Counted from the stretch's first letter, positions 17,998-27,994 are shown. The stretch is 64,000 nucleotides of DNA from JADFUS01 sp964368765 (GCA_964368765.1 CAYJCU010000002.1:1-64000); one strand, 5' to 3'. Notes: generated by a model not told the origin, from the sequence alone. Program-made: numbers and translations.

Positions 17998-18339
17998 TTA
18001 AATCACTCTACTCTTAGTAAAACCCTCTTTTTTTAGAATATCAATAATCTTTTCACGGAAATCACCCTGAATAATAATCTCATCATCTTTAACACTTCCA
18101 CCCACGCCGCATTTACTCTTTAGAAGTTTACCTAAATCTTTTAAATCGTCTATATTTCCCACGAAATTAGATACAATAGTAACCTGCTTACCTTTGCGCT
18201 GTTTCCTGTCTAAAAAGACCCTTAAATTCTGTTTACTCTTATCTATACTATCTATATTAGCCTCCTCTTTTTCTGAAGAGTACTCAAAATCATTATTAGT
18301 AGAAAAAACTACACCTAATCTATCTTTCCAGTCGTTCAT
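17998..18339 (-). CDS. SUI1/eIF1-family translation factor homologue (YciH type)
   Basis: This 113-residue protein has the SUI1 fold in its C-terminal two-thirds: LDRKQRKGKQVTIVSNFVG followed by LKSKCGVGGSVKDDEIIIQGDF, the glycine-rich loop typical of bacterial YciH and eukaryotic eIF1. Bacterial members are thought to influence start-codon selection fidelity. The length fits YciH. It overlaps no gene and follows the MazG-like gene by 3 bp, so the three genes from 19120 to 17998 are one compact operon. Confidence 0.88.
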   Translation of the reverse strand: MNDWKDRLGVVFSTNNDFEYSSEKEEANIDSIDKSKQNLRVFLDRKQRKGKQVTIVSNFVGNIDDLKDLGKLLKSKCGVGGSVKDDEIIIQGDFREKIIDILKKEGFTKSRVI

Positions 18340-18342
18340 GCT

Positions 18343-18666
18343 CTATTTTAATTTTTCGTTATTTTTATGTCGTAAAATATCACGACTACTCTTTTTCTCT
18401 ATATTTTTAATAATAGCATCCTCAAGATCTACACCTGTTTGGTTAGCAATAGCACCCACAACCCATAATATATCTGCAAGTTCATCTGCAATATCACTCT
18501 TCTCGTCATCTTTAAAAGATTGGTCGCCATAGGTTCTTGCCATCACACGTGCCAGCTCTCCCACCTCTTCAGTTAGTATAGCCATATTTGTTAATTCGCT
18601 AAAATATCTCACTCCAACAGTTTTAATCCATTGGTCTATTATGTTTTGAAACTCTTTTATCTCCAT
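18343..18666 (-). CDS. MazG-like nucleotide pyrophosphohydrolase
   Basis: This 107-residue all-alpha protein has the MazG signature: EEVGELARVMAR followed by DIADELADILWVV, which provide the acidic metal-binding residues. Members hydrolyse nucleoside triphosphates to monophosphates and pyrophosphate, often clearing abnormal dNTPs. The single short domain fits the MazG-like group rather than full-length two-domain MazG. It starts 1 bp after the stop of the deacylase gene. Confidence 0.85.
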   Translation of the reverse strand: MEIKEFQNIIDQWIKTVGVRYFSELTNMAILTEEVGELARVMARTYGDQSFKDDEKSDIADELADILWVVGAIANQTGVDLEDAIIKNIEKKSSRDILRHKNNEKLK

Positions 18667-18667
18667 G

Positions 18668-19120
18668 CTATCTATTTTTAGAATCTATCCATATTGTTAC
18701 AGGTCCTTCATTGGTTAGGTTGATACTCATTTCGTTTCCAAACTTACCAGTAGCCACTTTGTTAATACCATCAATAGAGTTTGCTTTTTCTATAAATTTT
18801 TCATAAAGAGGAGTAGCTATTTCGGGTCTAGCAGCTTTTATGTATGAGGGTCTATTCCCTTTTTTTGTATCTGCCATAAGTGTAAATTGGCTAACAACAA
18901 GTATATCTCCGTTTATATCTATAATAGAGCGATTCATAACCCCATTTTCATCATCAAAAATACGGAGATTAGATATTTTATTTATGAGATAGTCTATATC
19001 TGTATTATCGTCATCAGGTGCTATACCGAGGAGTATTGTTAATCCGAAATTAATTTCAGAAAAAAGTTCTGAGTTTATGGTAAGAGTGGTTCGAGAAGTG
19101 CGTTGAATTAAAGCTCTCAT
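18668..19120 (-). CDS. dtd: D-aminoacyl-tRNA deacylase
   Basis: With the ATG at 19120 (an in-frame TTG lies 6 bp earlier) the protein has 150 residues, standard for Dtd. It begins MRALIQRTSRTTL and has both active-site blocks: SQFTLMAD (about 78-85) and the Gly-cisPro motif NEGPVTIW near the C-terminus. It removes D-amino acids and glycine wrongly attached to tRNA in the cytosol. It heads a compact three-gene operon with the MazG-like and SUI1-like genes. Confidence 0.95.
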   Translation of the reverse strand: MRALIQRTSRTTLTINSELFSEINFGLTILLGIAPDDDNTDIDYLINKISNLRIFDDENGVMNRSIIDINGDILVVSQFTLMADTKKGNRPSYIKAARPEIATPLYEKFIEKANSIDGINKVATGKFGNEMSINLTNEGPVTIWIDSKNR

Positions 19121-19269
19121 TATCAATAAGTTTTTATATAGTGATAAAAAAATGTTAAAAATAAGTAATAAAATATTTGTAAAGTTAGTAATAAATATCT
19201 ATATTTGCAACTGCAAAGTTGAAATATGAACTTTGTGTATAGATAAGAGGATATTAAAATAATAATATC

Positions 19270-19344
19270 GGGCCCATAGCTCAGTTGGTTAGTAGCACCT
19301 GACTCATAATCAGGGGGTCGCAGGTTCAAGCCCTGCTGGGCCCA
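19270..19344 (+). tRNA. tRNA with CAT anticodon (tRNA-Ile2 or elongator tRNA-Met), integration target
   Basis: A cloverleaf is visible: acceptor GGGCCCA/TGGGCCC, anticodon stem CCTGA/TCAGG with loop CTCATAA (anticodon CAT at 19305-19307), T stem GCAGG/CCTGC with loop TTCAAGC, discriminator A at 19344, no encoded CCA. The anticodon stem lacks the GGG/CCC of initiator tRNA. C4 and C5 in the acceptor match the lysidine synthetase determinants known for tRNA-Ile2, but elongator Met cannot be excluded. The D stem is odd: GCTC faces GTAGC, which leaves a bulged T at 19293. The last 45 bp (19301-19345) recur at 38405-38449. Confidence 0.88.
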
Positions 19345-19345
19345 C
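19301..19345 (+). other. attL: 45-bp direct repeat at the tRNA 3' end
   Basis: Identical over 45 bp to 38405-38449. The flanking bases differ on both sides (T/C before, T/A after), which sets the repeat ends. It starts in the anticodon stem, so integration keeps a full-length tRNA at this end. Confidence 0.9.
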
Positions 19346-19357
19346 TTAAAGAGAATC

Positions 19358-19391
19358 AAGCACTTACGGAATTATCCGCAAGTGCTTTTTT
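19358..19391 (+). terminator. Terminator after the tRNA (element-borne)
   Basis: AAGCACTTACGGA pairs with TCCGCAAGTGCTT (one mismatch), then a T run. A similar hairpin follows the tRNA copy at 38455-38490, so the element brings its own terminator for the tRNA it occupies. Confidence 0.8.
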
Positions 19392-19400
19392 CATACCCTG

Positions 19401-19420
19401 TACACACAATTTGCACACAA
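19401..19420 (+). other. Candidate integrase arm-type site, left end
   Basis: TACACACAATTTGCACACAA occurs here and again, identical and in the same orientation, at 38260-38279 next to the integrase gene. Paired short repeats close to both att sites are what arm-binding integrases use. Confidence 0.6.
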
Positions 19421-19427
19421 CTCAATA

Positions 19428-19479
19428 AAAAAAGTAACACAACTAATGTGTGTAAACAGCATAGTTGTGTTACTTTTTT
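19428..19479. terminator. Bidirectional hairpin terminator at the end of the cargo operon
   Basis: A perfect 18-bp stem (19428-19445 with 19462-19479) has A6 on one side and T6 on the other, so it can stop transcription from both directions. It lies 22 bp past the last cargo gene. Confidence 0.85.
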
Positions 19480-19500
19480 AAATTTCGTTTTATATTAAGC

Positions 19501-21054
19501 CTAGAAGAAGACAATATCTGATAGTGCAATATCGTAAGTTGAACCTGTATCAGAACCCTGATCAACCAAAGAGATTCTTACATATCTTGCTTTGGATACT
19601 TCAGTAAGATTAATTATTGTTATTTCACCATTTGTAGTACCAAGTGTATTTTGATTATCGTATGTACCCTTCTTCCAAGTTACATAATCATCAGAGAATG
19701 AGAATTCAATATGTCTTGGTCTTGAAGGTGTCCCATCTCTTGCATCTGCAGCATCTGTAAATGTTTCTTGAACTACTTTAATACCAGATAAATCCGTAAT
19801 ATTTTGAAAATCAATCTCAAAAAGATAATCACGTACAAATGCTTCTGCTGATGGATTCCAAATAGTTGTTACATCATTATCAAATAGGTACTCTGTCTTG
19901 CCTCTTGTACCTAGTAAAGTTTCATCTTGTGAGCACTCTATCTCCCAACTGTCATCCCTCATTATTGGTGCAATGGCCGCAGGAGTAGGGTTCCCATGAG
20001 AAACCATCCCCCTAGGGGTACTATATGGAAAATAATGTTTATTATACCTCTCTACTGTAACTCCCTTTAAATTTATTAATTGTTCAATAACAAATTTACT
20101 CTTAGCCTCATCTTCTAAAACACTTATACCTGAAGTTGAATATGTATATTCTGATAATGTAGGTTCGTACATATACCTTTCTTTAGCTAAATTAACATTT
20201 GTCAAATTTGGCATATATAACAAATCTTCAAATGATGCAACATTGTAATCATATCCAAACTCTGTCAAGGAGCTAAGAAAATCTGCATTTGGCTCATCTA
20301 CTCCATATTTTGTCTTTATTATACTTCTTATGTCAGATGATAGCTTGATATCTTTATTTAATATAAAGTCCCTAAATAGTATTAAGTCATCACAACCAAC
20401 CACTTTGCCTATTCTCTCAACATATGCCAGATCTGTATGGTGCACGCTTTCTGGTATTACATAATATTTATATTTTGAGACAAAATCTTTATCAATTGTC
20501 ATCTCAATTTTTTCACCATCTTTGGTAACATAGTGCAGTGCTGCACTACTTATGTTGTCATTCCAACTTGCCATAAACAGTACCAGTTTTGTATCACCAG
20601 TAATGTCTTGTATGTAATAATGATTAGATACAACAGAAGAGAAAGAACGAATAGATTCATGATCATAAGTATATGGGCGAGCCCACATATCTTCATTAAG
20701 TGATCTAAACATATTCTTATCAACACCACAGACTGAAACCTTGTATGTTCCATCAACTAATGCTTCACCATTTAAAGTAGTAATATTATATAATTCAGTA
20801 CCTCTAGGTAAGAAGGTACTATCAATTTTATCTCCTAATTCCCATTTTACAAGAACCTGATCGATAAGTGGATCTACAGAATTTTCCCATGTAACAACCA
20901 ATCTCTCCCAGCCTGGATTCACATCAACATTTTTACATTTAGCTAGGTACCTAGTTATTCCAGCGGCACCAAATTCGCTATATGTATCCTCCAAACTCTC
21001 ACAACTAATAGATAAGAGAAGGAATAATAATAATAAATATTTATTTTGTTTCAT
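19501..21054 (-). CDS. Cargo surface lipoprotein, DUF4998-like plus discoidin (F5/8 type C)-like domain
   Basis: This 517-residue lipoprotein (SISC, C18) has an N-terminal part resembling DUF4998 (fibronectin-like, LVVTWENSVDPLIDQVLVKW), an unassigned middle, and a C-terminal discoidin-like beta-sandwich from about 370 (DNDVTTIWNPS, then RPRHIEFSFSDD and ARYVRISLVD). Discoidin domains bind glycans. It is the last gene of the mobile SusC/SusD cassette, in the slot where surface glycan-binding proteins are usually found. Domain names are from pattern memory and should be confirmed; binding of a carbohydrate is inference. Confidence 0.8.
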   Translation of the reverse strand: MKQNKYLLLLFLLLSISCESLEDTYSEFGAAGITRYLAKCKNVDVNPGWERLVVTWENSVDPLIDQVLVKWELGDKIDSTFLPRGTELYNITTLNGEALVDGTYKVSVCGVDKNMFRSLNEDMWARPYTYDHESIRSFSSVVSNHYYIQDITGDTKLVLFMASWNDNISSAALHYVTKDGEKIEMTIDKDFVSKYKYYVIPESVHHTDLAYVERIGKVVGCDDLILFRDFILNKDIKLSSDIRSIIKTKYGVDEPNADFLSSLTEFGYDYNVASFEDLLYMPNLTNVNLAKERYMYEPTLSEYTYSTSGISVLEDEAKSKFVIEQLINLKGVTVERYNKHYFPYSTPRGMVSHGNPTPAAIAPIMRDDSWEIECSQDETLLGTRGKTEYLFDNDVTTIWNPSAEAFVRDYLFEIDFQNITDLSGIKVVQETFTDAADARDGTPSRPRHIEFSFSDDYVTWKKGTYDNQNTLGTTNGEITIINLTEVSKARYVRISLVDQGSDTGSTYDIALSDIVFF

Positions 21055-21118
21055 AATATTATTTTTTATTTATGTCTTGTCATAACACTTATATTATATA
21101 AGTATAGTTAAATTACCT

Positions 21119-22477
21119 CTATTTATTAGTATACACTTCTAACTCATGAAGTGAGATATAAGAATAAGTGTTTTGCATATATTCACTTGCTCCACTACCT
21201 GTATACCTTAGATTCCTATAAGTATCATGTACAATTAATTTTAAATATCTATACTCACTAATTGGTAGAGGGAAGTCCACCTGTAACACTCCCGGATCTG
21301 CACTATCTAACTCTTCATTAGTCTTATATACACCATTTTGAAGCAAATTACCTGAAGCCTCTTTACACCAACGGTCTGCATGAATTGTCATAGGGTCATC
21401 CTCTATTTTTATTATCTCTACCCACGAGCTTTCATCATCCATATTATTAGATGCATATATAGTAAAGCTTGCTGGTAATTTATTTTCATATGCACCCCTC
21501 CATACAGAACCGTAGACAGACGATGATCCAAACAGTGATGGAGCTGGTGGCCAATATCTAAATTTAATAATTGCGTAGATGTTGATACCTGATATAATAG
21601 ACTCCTTGCCTAAATCAAGAATAAATGGTTTTTCGTATGCGTTTGGCCCAGCTAAGAATGTTGAATATATTCCATCTTTACCCATACCTCCATCAATAAC
21701 TTCATAGCCTTTTGTGTCGCCATCAAATAGATATTTTACCCCTAGTTGATAATCTTCATCTTCAACAGACAATCCGTGTGGATCTATAAATTTAATATTC
21801 TCTGATGGCAATTTTACCTTTTCGTAGGCTTCAATATTTTCATACACTACCCTATCAACAATATATCCTCTCAAATCCTCAGTACGGATTACAACTGTAT
21901 TTGATTTAATATCTTCGGCAGTAGGGAAAATTATAGGCATATCAGCACCATCAAATATTACACTTCGTAATGGAATAGTATCTATTTGATTCGTTTCGGG
22001 ACTGATGCCTACATAATATATATGAGCAATACCTTTCGCATGTTCAGATAACGCACTATAGTCTACCGTAAAACCTGACCAAGCTGGTCGTACTACCGTT
22101 TTCTTTAAAAATTCAACAGGCCCAGAATCTAACGTCTCAAATGAAACCATTGTAGCACTAGACTCTATCTTATCACGGTTCATAAGAGACACTTCTGCTT
22201 CTGCCTTTTGAGCATAATCAAAACCAAGTAGTTCAATAGTATTGTCGGCATACGATCCTGTACGTTCTATAAGTTTCCCACGAGGATCAGTATATCTTAC
22301 CTTAATATATAAGACCTCGCTATTTGATGGAAGGTTATATTTCATAATTGCACCTCCTGCAATAGGGGTAAACTCCAACTCTTCAGATGACATATTAATA
22401 TCAAATATAGCATCATCTTCAGTCTCACAACCTACGAGTAGTAATAGTGCAAATACAATATAAAATATTCGTTTCAT
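21119..22477 (-). CDS. Cargo surface lipoprotein, DUF4959/DUF5126/DUF5000-like
   Basis: This 452-residue lipoprotein (LVGC, C17) begins with a domain like DUF4959 (GGAIMKYNLPSNSEVLYIKV), followed by a DUF5126-like middle and a discoidin-like C-terminal part from about 235 (KYLFDGDTKGYEV, FILDLGKESIISGINIYAI, EYRYLKLIVHDT). This three-part layout is common directly after susC-susD in Bacteroidetes and is regarded as a surface glycan-binding type. It sits between the cargo SusD and the DUF4998-like gene. Ligand unknown. Confidence 0.82.
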   Translation of the reverse strand: MKRIFYIVFALLLLVGCETEDDAIFDINMSSEELEFTPIAGGAIMKYNLPSNSEVLYIKVRYTDPRGKLIERTGSYADNTIELLGFDYAQKAEAEVSLMNRDKIESSATMVSFETLDSGPVEFLKKTVVRPAWSGFTVDYSALSEHAKGIAHIYYVGISPETNQIDTIPLRSVIFDGADMPIIFPTAEDIKSNTVVIRTEDLRGYIVDRVVYENIEAYEKVKLPSENIKFIDPHGLSVEDEDYQLGVKYLFDGDTKGYEVIDGGMGKDGIYSTFLAGPNAYEKPFILDLGKESIISGINIYAIIKFRYWPPAPSLFGSSSVYGSVWRGAYENKLPASFTIYASNNMDDESSWVEIIKIEDDPMTIHADRWCKEASGNLLQNGVYKTNEELDSADPGVLQVDFPLPISEYRYLKLIVHDTYRNLRYTGSGASEYMQNTYSYISLHELEVYTNK

Positions 22478-22515
22478 AATATTTATAATTTATAGTTTAT
22501 AATTAAATTTGAGAA

Positions 22516-24459
22516 TTACCAACCTAAATTCTGAGTAACTCCCGATATCATCACCTCTTCAGCCCTTATCGGGAAAAGATAATCTCTAGGCGATGTAAAT
22601 TTTCTATCCTTCCATACCTCTAGTGGTCCTTCAAAATTGTTATAGAATCCAGCTTCAGTATTTGAGAAGGTATTCCATCCTCTAAGTGATTGATTAAGCT
22701 CTGTTTCAGCTGTTAGCCAACGACGAACATTGTAGAAACGTTTACCCTCAAATGCAAATTCATTATTCCACTCGTCGTGAATGATTTCTCTCATCCCTTC
22801 AATTGTATTTGGTTTATCAGCATCATTAGAATATGTAGACCACGATGTTCTAACATCAGGAATGCCAGCTCTCTTTCTAACTATATCAATTGCGTCATAC
22901 ACTTTTTCGGTAGGTCCTTCGTACTCATTCCATGCCTCAGCTTGCATTAAATAAAGTTCTGCTAATCTAAATATTATAAATGGATAGTCCTTTGAACCAG
23001 CATCTTCTATATCTTTAAATGACAATAATGGGTCTAATCCTTTCTTTAAAATATATCCCGATAAATTTTGTGGCAATGAGGTATTTAGTACATCGTTCAT
23101 AACACCTACCGCCTCATCTTGACGAGCTTTTACTAATAAATTATTTACATCCCCTGCTCCCTGTTGCCAATATAGGCGATCTGCAGCGATATTGGCATAA
23201 AAACGTGGTTCTCTAGCTAAGTGTAGTTTCAAAACATCGGTTCCTGAAGGCACTACCTTTGTGTATTGAGTACTAGATTCTGTCCCCATTTGATATCGAT
23301 TAGTATAATCCCAATTTATGTCACTTTCAATTGGTAAGCCATTAACAGTATAGTATCGCTCTACAACATTTAAACTAGGGAATATTTGACCATCAGAATG
23401 AGGTGTAAATACCGGACTAGTGTATGGCACAACTGGAAGTGTGCGAAAAGTATACCTATAAGCTGGTGAATTCGGTCTCATAGCATATATTGATTCTACA
23501 TTATCTAATAATCCTCTGTCCATAACTGACTCTTGAATATTTGTTATATGGTTAAGAAGATCTGTTACTTTACCTCTTGAGTCATTATATAAACGAACGC
23601 CACCAAGCGTAGCATATTCTATTGCTTGATCAATAGCTTCAGCTGCCACTTTCCACTTCTCTTTATCATACTCTTGTGGGAATAAAAGCTCGCCATTCTT
23701 ATTTTTTATCTCCCTATATGCAGAATTTCCATTAAATATTGGTGATGCAGCATATAGTAGTGCGTAAGCTTTAACTACCGCTACTGATGATTTATTATGA
23801 AATACTTTACGTGAGGTATCTTTCAAGTCTATATTTGGCAGAACTTCAATCGCCTCATCACAAAGTGTTACGATAGCCTTAACACACTCATCTATTGAAC
23901 TACGAGGTAACTGCATATCTGAAATATCACTATTTACTGCTATGTTTTCATCAATTATAATGAATGGTCCGTAAGTCTTTAAAAATTCCAAATATATATG
24001 TGCTTTTAGTGCCTTAATTTCTGCTATCCACAGCTCTTTTTCACTATCTTGCATATTATATACTTGGTCTATTTTTTCGATAAATATATTAATATATCTT
24101 AACGATTCAAACAGTCCATCATTTTTCCAAATATTACCATAAGGTTCTTGTGACATTTGAAGTCCGTCACCAATAAATAAACCACACCACTTACCTGTCG
24201 TTGTAGCCATTCGAAGTAGACGCGCATAATCTCCAGCAACAAATTCATCCGCCCCTACAAATGATGGAGAGTGAATTACACTAGTAAACTGATTTACTGC
24301 GAGGGCATAACAAGTCTTTAACCATGTATCAACATCCTCTCTTTTTTCAAAGACGGTCTCTATGGTCTCAACATCATCTTCTGGCACTATATCAAGGTAA
24401 TTACACCCTGAAACGAATATTGCCATAATAGCAACAAAAATATATCTTAAATGTTTCAT
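22516..24459 (-). CDS. SusD/RagB-family lipoprotein (mobile cassette)
   Basis: This 647-residue lipoprotein (VSGC, C19) is longer than the resident SusD. It has TPR-like helices in the N-terminal half (EIKALKAHIYLEFLKTYG) and the conserved C-terminal block (YPFIIFRLAELYLMQAEAWNEY, then FEGKRFYNVRRW near residue 590). It would cap the cargo SusC barrel. It follows the cargo susC by 20 bp. The substrate is unknown; the size and neighbours suggest a glycan-type system. Confidence 0.95.
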   Translation of the reverse strand: MKHLRYIFVAIMAIFVSGCNYLDIVPEDDVETIETVFEKREDVDTWLKTCYALAVNQFTSVIHSPSFVGADEFVAGDYARLLRMATTTGKWCGLFIGDGLQMSQEPYGNIWKNDGLFESLRYINIFIEKIDQVYNMQDSEKELWIAEIKALKAHIYLEFLKTYGPFIIIDENIAVNSDISDMQLPRSSIDECVKAIVTLCDEAIEVLPNIDLKDTSRKVFHNKSSVAVVKAYALLYAASPIFNGNSAYREIKNKNGELLFPQEYDKEKWKVAAEAIDQAIEYATLGGVRLYNDSRGKVTDLLNHITNIQESVMDRGLLDNVESIYAMRPNSPAYRYTFRTLPVVPYTSPVFTPHSDGQIFPSLNVVERYYTVNGLPIESDINWDYTNRYQMGTESSTQYTKVVPSGTDVLKLHLAREPRFYANIAADRLYWQQGAGDVNNLLVKARQDEAVGVMNDVLNTSLPQNLSGYILKKGLDPLLSFKDIEDAGSKDYPFIIFRLAELYLMQAEAWNEYEGPTEKVYDAIDIVRKRAGIPDVRTSWSTYSNDADKPNTIEGMREIIHDEWNNEFAFEGKRFYNVRRWLTAETELNQSLRGWNTFSNTEAGFYNNFEGPLEVWKDRKFTSPRDYLFPIRAEEVMISGVTQNLGW

Positions 24460-24479
24460 ATTATTCTGAATTTTAATTG

Positions 24480-27400
24480 TTAGAAACTAAATGTTAAACC
24501 TAAAGCATATGTCTTTTGAATTGGGTAGTTAAAACCATTTTCACCTAATTCAACATCCCATATATCAAAATCAGTAAATAAGAATGGATTGTTTGCCCTA
24601 ACAAATACCTTCGCATTCTGTATTCTCCATCTCTGTAGCAGTGGCTTTGGTAGTTTATATGCCAACTCTAGTGATGTAACACGTATAAAAGAGCATGAAC
24701 GCATAAAATACGTACTCTTACGAACCTCTGAATTATCTTCATTATACCAATCCTCTTGTATGTTGTGGTCGATTATATTTTGCTGTGATAATCTAGGCCA
24801 AAATGGCATATTTGTCATATTATCTTCACTCCAATGATCTTCATAAATTGCTGTAAGCATAGCATTATCATTAGAAAAAGGAGAGATAGTAGATGGGTTA
24901 ATAAAAAATGTACGTCTACCCGATCCCTGTAAAGCAAAACTAAATTCAAATTGTTTGTAATTAATAAAACCGTTAAGTCCATATATAAGAGCTGGAACTT
25001 CAGGGTAACCTATATAAGTTGCATCTTCAACATCAATAACTCCATCATTATTTAGGTCACGATACCTAATATCACCCGGCATAACATCTCCACCTTGTAT
25101 TGGGGAATTTTCTATCTCTTCCCAATCAGCAAAAAGTCCATCGGCAATATATCCAATTTGTTGAGATATCTCTTGACCCACCTTTTTTTGATAATCAGGT
25201 TTGTCTGTAGCCTCTTCAATTTCAAGATATTCACTTTGTGCGTATGATAGTGTGCCATTAAGAATAACCCAAAAATCGCTATTGAATTGTTTTTGAAACT
25301 TAGCTGTTAAATCAACTCCTCTTGTTCGTCCTTTACCAATATTATCTAGTGGAGCGGTTGGAACACCCATTGATTGAGGTATCACAACTCTATTAGATAT
25401 AATATTGTGACGCACCTCTTCAAAAGCATCTATGTTAAGATCAAATAATCCATCTAGAAATGACATCTCAAGACCTAAATTTGCTTTCTCGGCCACCTCC
25501 CATTGTATTTCGGGGTTCGAATATGATAATACTCGATATGCATCTAGTGGTGCCATAAATCCAGTAGGGTCTGCATACGACCTATATGTGGTTAATTCCG
25601 GTAGATATATGTATCGCTGACCTGATGAACCAGTGTATATTCCATCATTTCCTACCATACCATATGATGCTCTAAATTTTAACAGGGATATAACGTTAGA
25701 AATAGACTCCATCCATTTCTCATCTGAAACTACCCATGCTATACCTCCTGCAGGGAAGATACCAAAACGATTCTCTTTAGGAAAGCGTTCTGATCCATTA
25801 TATCCAAAACTAGCCTCAAAAAAGTATCGATCCTTATAGCCATAAGTACCACGAGCCGAAAAAATCATATTTCTGCCCGGTATTCCATTAAGAACAGATT
25901 TGATTGGGGTATATGTATGCTCTTGCATTTGTGCAACTGCGGTAAATGATGTCTGATGATCACCCCATGCTGCTGAATGGTAGGCTCGCAGTTCATAAGC
26001 CAGACGAGTATCGGTATTACTAACAGTTCCTTGTGAATCAACAGAAAGTGTACGTTTAGCAGTCGCCGCATTTAAAGGGGTAAGACTAAACTTACCCGTA
26101 GTAAAGTCGTAATTATCATCAGTTAAACTATACAAATAAGGGGCGGTCTTATACACTGTTGCATAATAACCTGACTGCACAAGTGATACACTTGCCCTTA
26201 CCTCTAATCCTTTGACTACCGAACTTAAATTATGAATGTATTCAGCCTTATTAATAGTAGAATATCGTGTTCTGTCAGTATAACCAGACTGAACATCTTT
26301 ATAAGGATTTCTTGAGTAGGTATCCAAGCTACCAAAACGAAGATGTGGCCAGTTATAAGTATCATCAGCAGGATACATCACAGCAAAATCAACAGGAGAT
26401 GCACAAAATGCTAATCCGTAAGCATCATACACATCGGTAGCTGGGCCGTGTTGTTTATCAAGTGAAGCCGATGAGTTAATTAATAATTGGATGCCAGAGT
26501 TTAATTGTATGTTTAGATTTGTTCTATAAGTTATTTGATTATTTTTAATATTAATATCAAAATCATTTAACTTATCTGTCTTCAGCATTCCGTTATCTTG
26601 ATTATAATTCACCGAAGCATAGTATTGCACTAGCTTTGAACCACCACGGATAGTTACACCAGCACGGTGATTAATGCTTTGATTTTTAAACATCATTCCA
26701 TACCAGTCGTTTTGTGGATAGAGAAAATCTGGATATTTACCAGAAGCTGTTCTCTCAATCCTCTCTTGCGTATATCTTGGTTGAGCAGTAAGAGAACGAC
26801 CTACAATGGCTTGATTAAATTGATTCATATAGGTCAATGGATCAACAATATCAATTTCTTTAGTTGGTTGCGAGGTAACTATTTCATATCTCGCAGTTGC
26901 GTACACACTACCCTCAACACCCTTTTTTGTTGTAACCAGAATAACTCCATTAGCACCACGTGCACCATACATTGCAGCAGCAGAGGCATCTTTCATTACT
27001 GAGAAAGTCTCTATATCCTCTGGTGCAATACGAGATAGATCTAACTTTGAAGTCTCAACACCATCAAGTAGTATAAGAGGATCTTTATTTGCACCAGTCT
27101 GGAACGATGTAATACCACGAATATAGAATTGTGTATTCATTTCACCTTCCGTTAAAGCTCCTGGCATACCACCTGTCTGCCAACCGATTATTCCAGCAAT
27201 TCTACCAGCAAATGATGATGTTAGATCGCTAGACGAACTCTTTAAATCCATTGGTTTTACCGTTGTGATAGCCGAAACTACACTCTCTTTCTTTTGTGTT
27301 CCGAAAGCAACAACCGTAACATCTCCAACCTCTTGTACTTCCATACTTAGAGATGCTAAAATATTTGTTGTCTCTTTGCGTATCCTTACATTTTGTGGTT

Positions 27401-27968
27401 TGTAACCCATACACGAAATCTCTATCGTGTTACCATTCTGAACATTGATAATAAAATTTCCATCTGCCTCGGTGATAGCTCCTTGACCGGTCTCTTTAAT
27501 CAAGATCATAGCTCCTGCAATGGGTTTCTTATCACTATCCACGACCTTACCTGTAATAGTACGAACCTTTGTATCCTCTTGGGGGGTGTTGTTTTTATCT
27601 TCAACAATAACAATATTATTATCAAATGTTTCGTAAGTACAACCACTATCTTTTAGTAGCTCTTTAAGAAACTCTTCAACACTCATATCTGTTACCTTTA
27701 TACTCCTCTTAGGTAGTTTATTTGACAGCTCTTCAGTAATAATAAAATTGATATTAGTCTGTTTATTAAGCTCTAGAAGTATCTCTTTGATTGACATGTT
27801 TTTAACATCAATAGTTACTTTTTTTTCAGTAATTTGTTCTATTAATGATTGATTTTCATTGTTATAAGACTCAGCATAAGCGGTGACACTACAACAATAT
27901 AGCATTAACACGCAAAATATTTTCAAATATTTCGTTGCTAAAATTCGTTTTTTAAATATAAATTTCAT
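24480..27968 (-). CDS. SusC/RagA-family TonB-dependent transporter with STN domain (mobile cassette)
   Basis: This 1162-residue outer-membrane transporter has a signal peptide, an STN domain (about 45-125), a carboxypeptidase-like domain (about 135-210, GKVVDSDKKPIAGAMILIKE), the plug (about 215-350) and a barrel ending in YALGLTFSF. The STN domain implies that it signals to the cargo FecR protein. It is clearly of the same class as the transporter at 8249 but diverged throughout, so it is not a recent duplicate. Two small hairpins lie in the 117-bp gap between fecR and this gene. Confidence 0.95.
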   Translation of the reverse strand: MKFIFKKRILATKYLKIFCVLMLYCCSVTAYAESYNNENQSLIEQITEKKVTIDVKNMSIKEILLELNKQTNINFIITEELSNKLPKRSIKVTDMSVEEFLKELLKDSGCTYETFDNNIVIVEDKNNTPQEDTKVRTITGKVVDSDKKPIAGAMILIKETGQGAITEADGNFIINVQNGNTIEISCMGYKPQNVRIRKETTNILASLSMEVQEVGDVTVVAFGTQKKESVVSAITTVKPMDLKSSSSDLTSSFAGRIAGIIGWQTGGMPGALTEGEMNTQFYIRGITSFQTGANKDPLILLDGVETSKLDLSRIAPEDIETFSVMKDASAAAMYGARGANGVILVTTKKGVEGSVYATARYEIVTSQPTKEIDIVDPLTYMNQFNQAIVGRSLTAQPRYTQERIERTASGKYPDFLYPQNDWYGMMFKNQSINHRAGVTIRGGSKLVQYYASVNYNQDNGMLKTDKLNDFDINIKNNQITYRTNLNIQLNSGIQLLINSSASLDKQHGPATDVYDAYGLAFCASPVDFAVMYPADDTYNWPHLRFGSLDTYSRNPYKDVQSGYTDRTRYSTINKAEYIHNLSSVVKGLEVRASVSLVQSGYYATVYKTAPYLYSLTDDNYDFTTGKFSLTPLNAATAKRTLSVDSQGTVSNTDTRLAYELRAYHSAAWGDHQTSFTAVAQMQEHTYTPIKSVLNGIPGRNMIFSARGTYGYKDRYFFEASFGYNGSERFPKENRFGIFPAGGIAWVVSDEKWMESISNVISLLKFRASYGMVGNDGIYTGSSGQRYIYLPELTTYRSYADPTGFMAPLDAYRVLSYSNPEIQWEVAEKANLGLEMSFLDGLFDLNIDAFEEVRHNIISNRVVIPQSMGVPTAPLDNIGKGRTRGVDLTAKFQKQFNSDFWVILNGTLSYAQSEYLEIEEATDKPDYQKKVGQEISQQIGYIADGLFADWEEIENSPIQGGDVMPGDIRYRDLNNDGVIDVEDATYIGYPEVPALIYGLNGFINYKQFEFSFALQGSGRRTFFINPSTISPFSNDNAMLTAIYEDHWSEDNMTNMPFWPRLSQQNIIDHNIQEDWYNEDNSEVRKSTYFMRSCSFIRVTSLELAYKLPKPLLQRWRIQNAKVFVRANNPFLFTDFDIWDVELGENGFNYPIQKTYALGLTFSF

Positions 27969-27994
27969 AATTTTGTATTTATAGATTTTATATT

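Noticed and set aside
17805..18017. 70-residue open frame in the AT-rich gap
   Set aside because: Low-complexity start, overlap with the SUI1 gene end and no domain; not supported as a gene.
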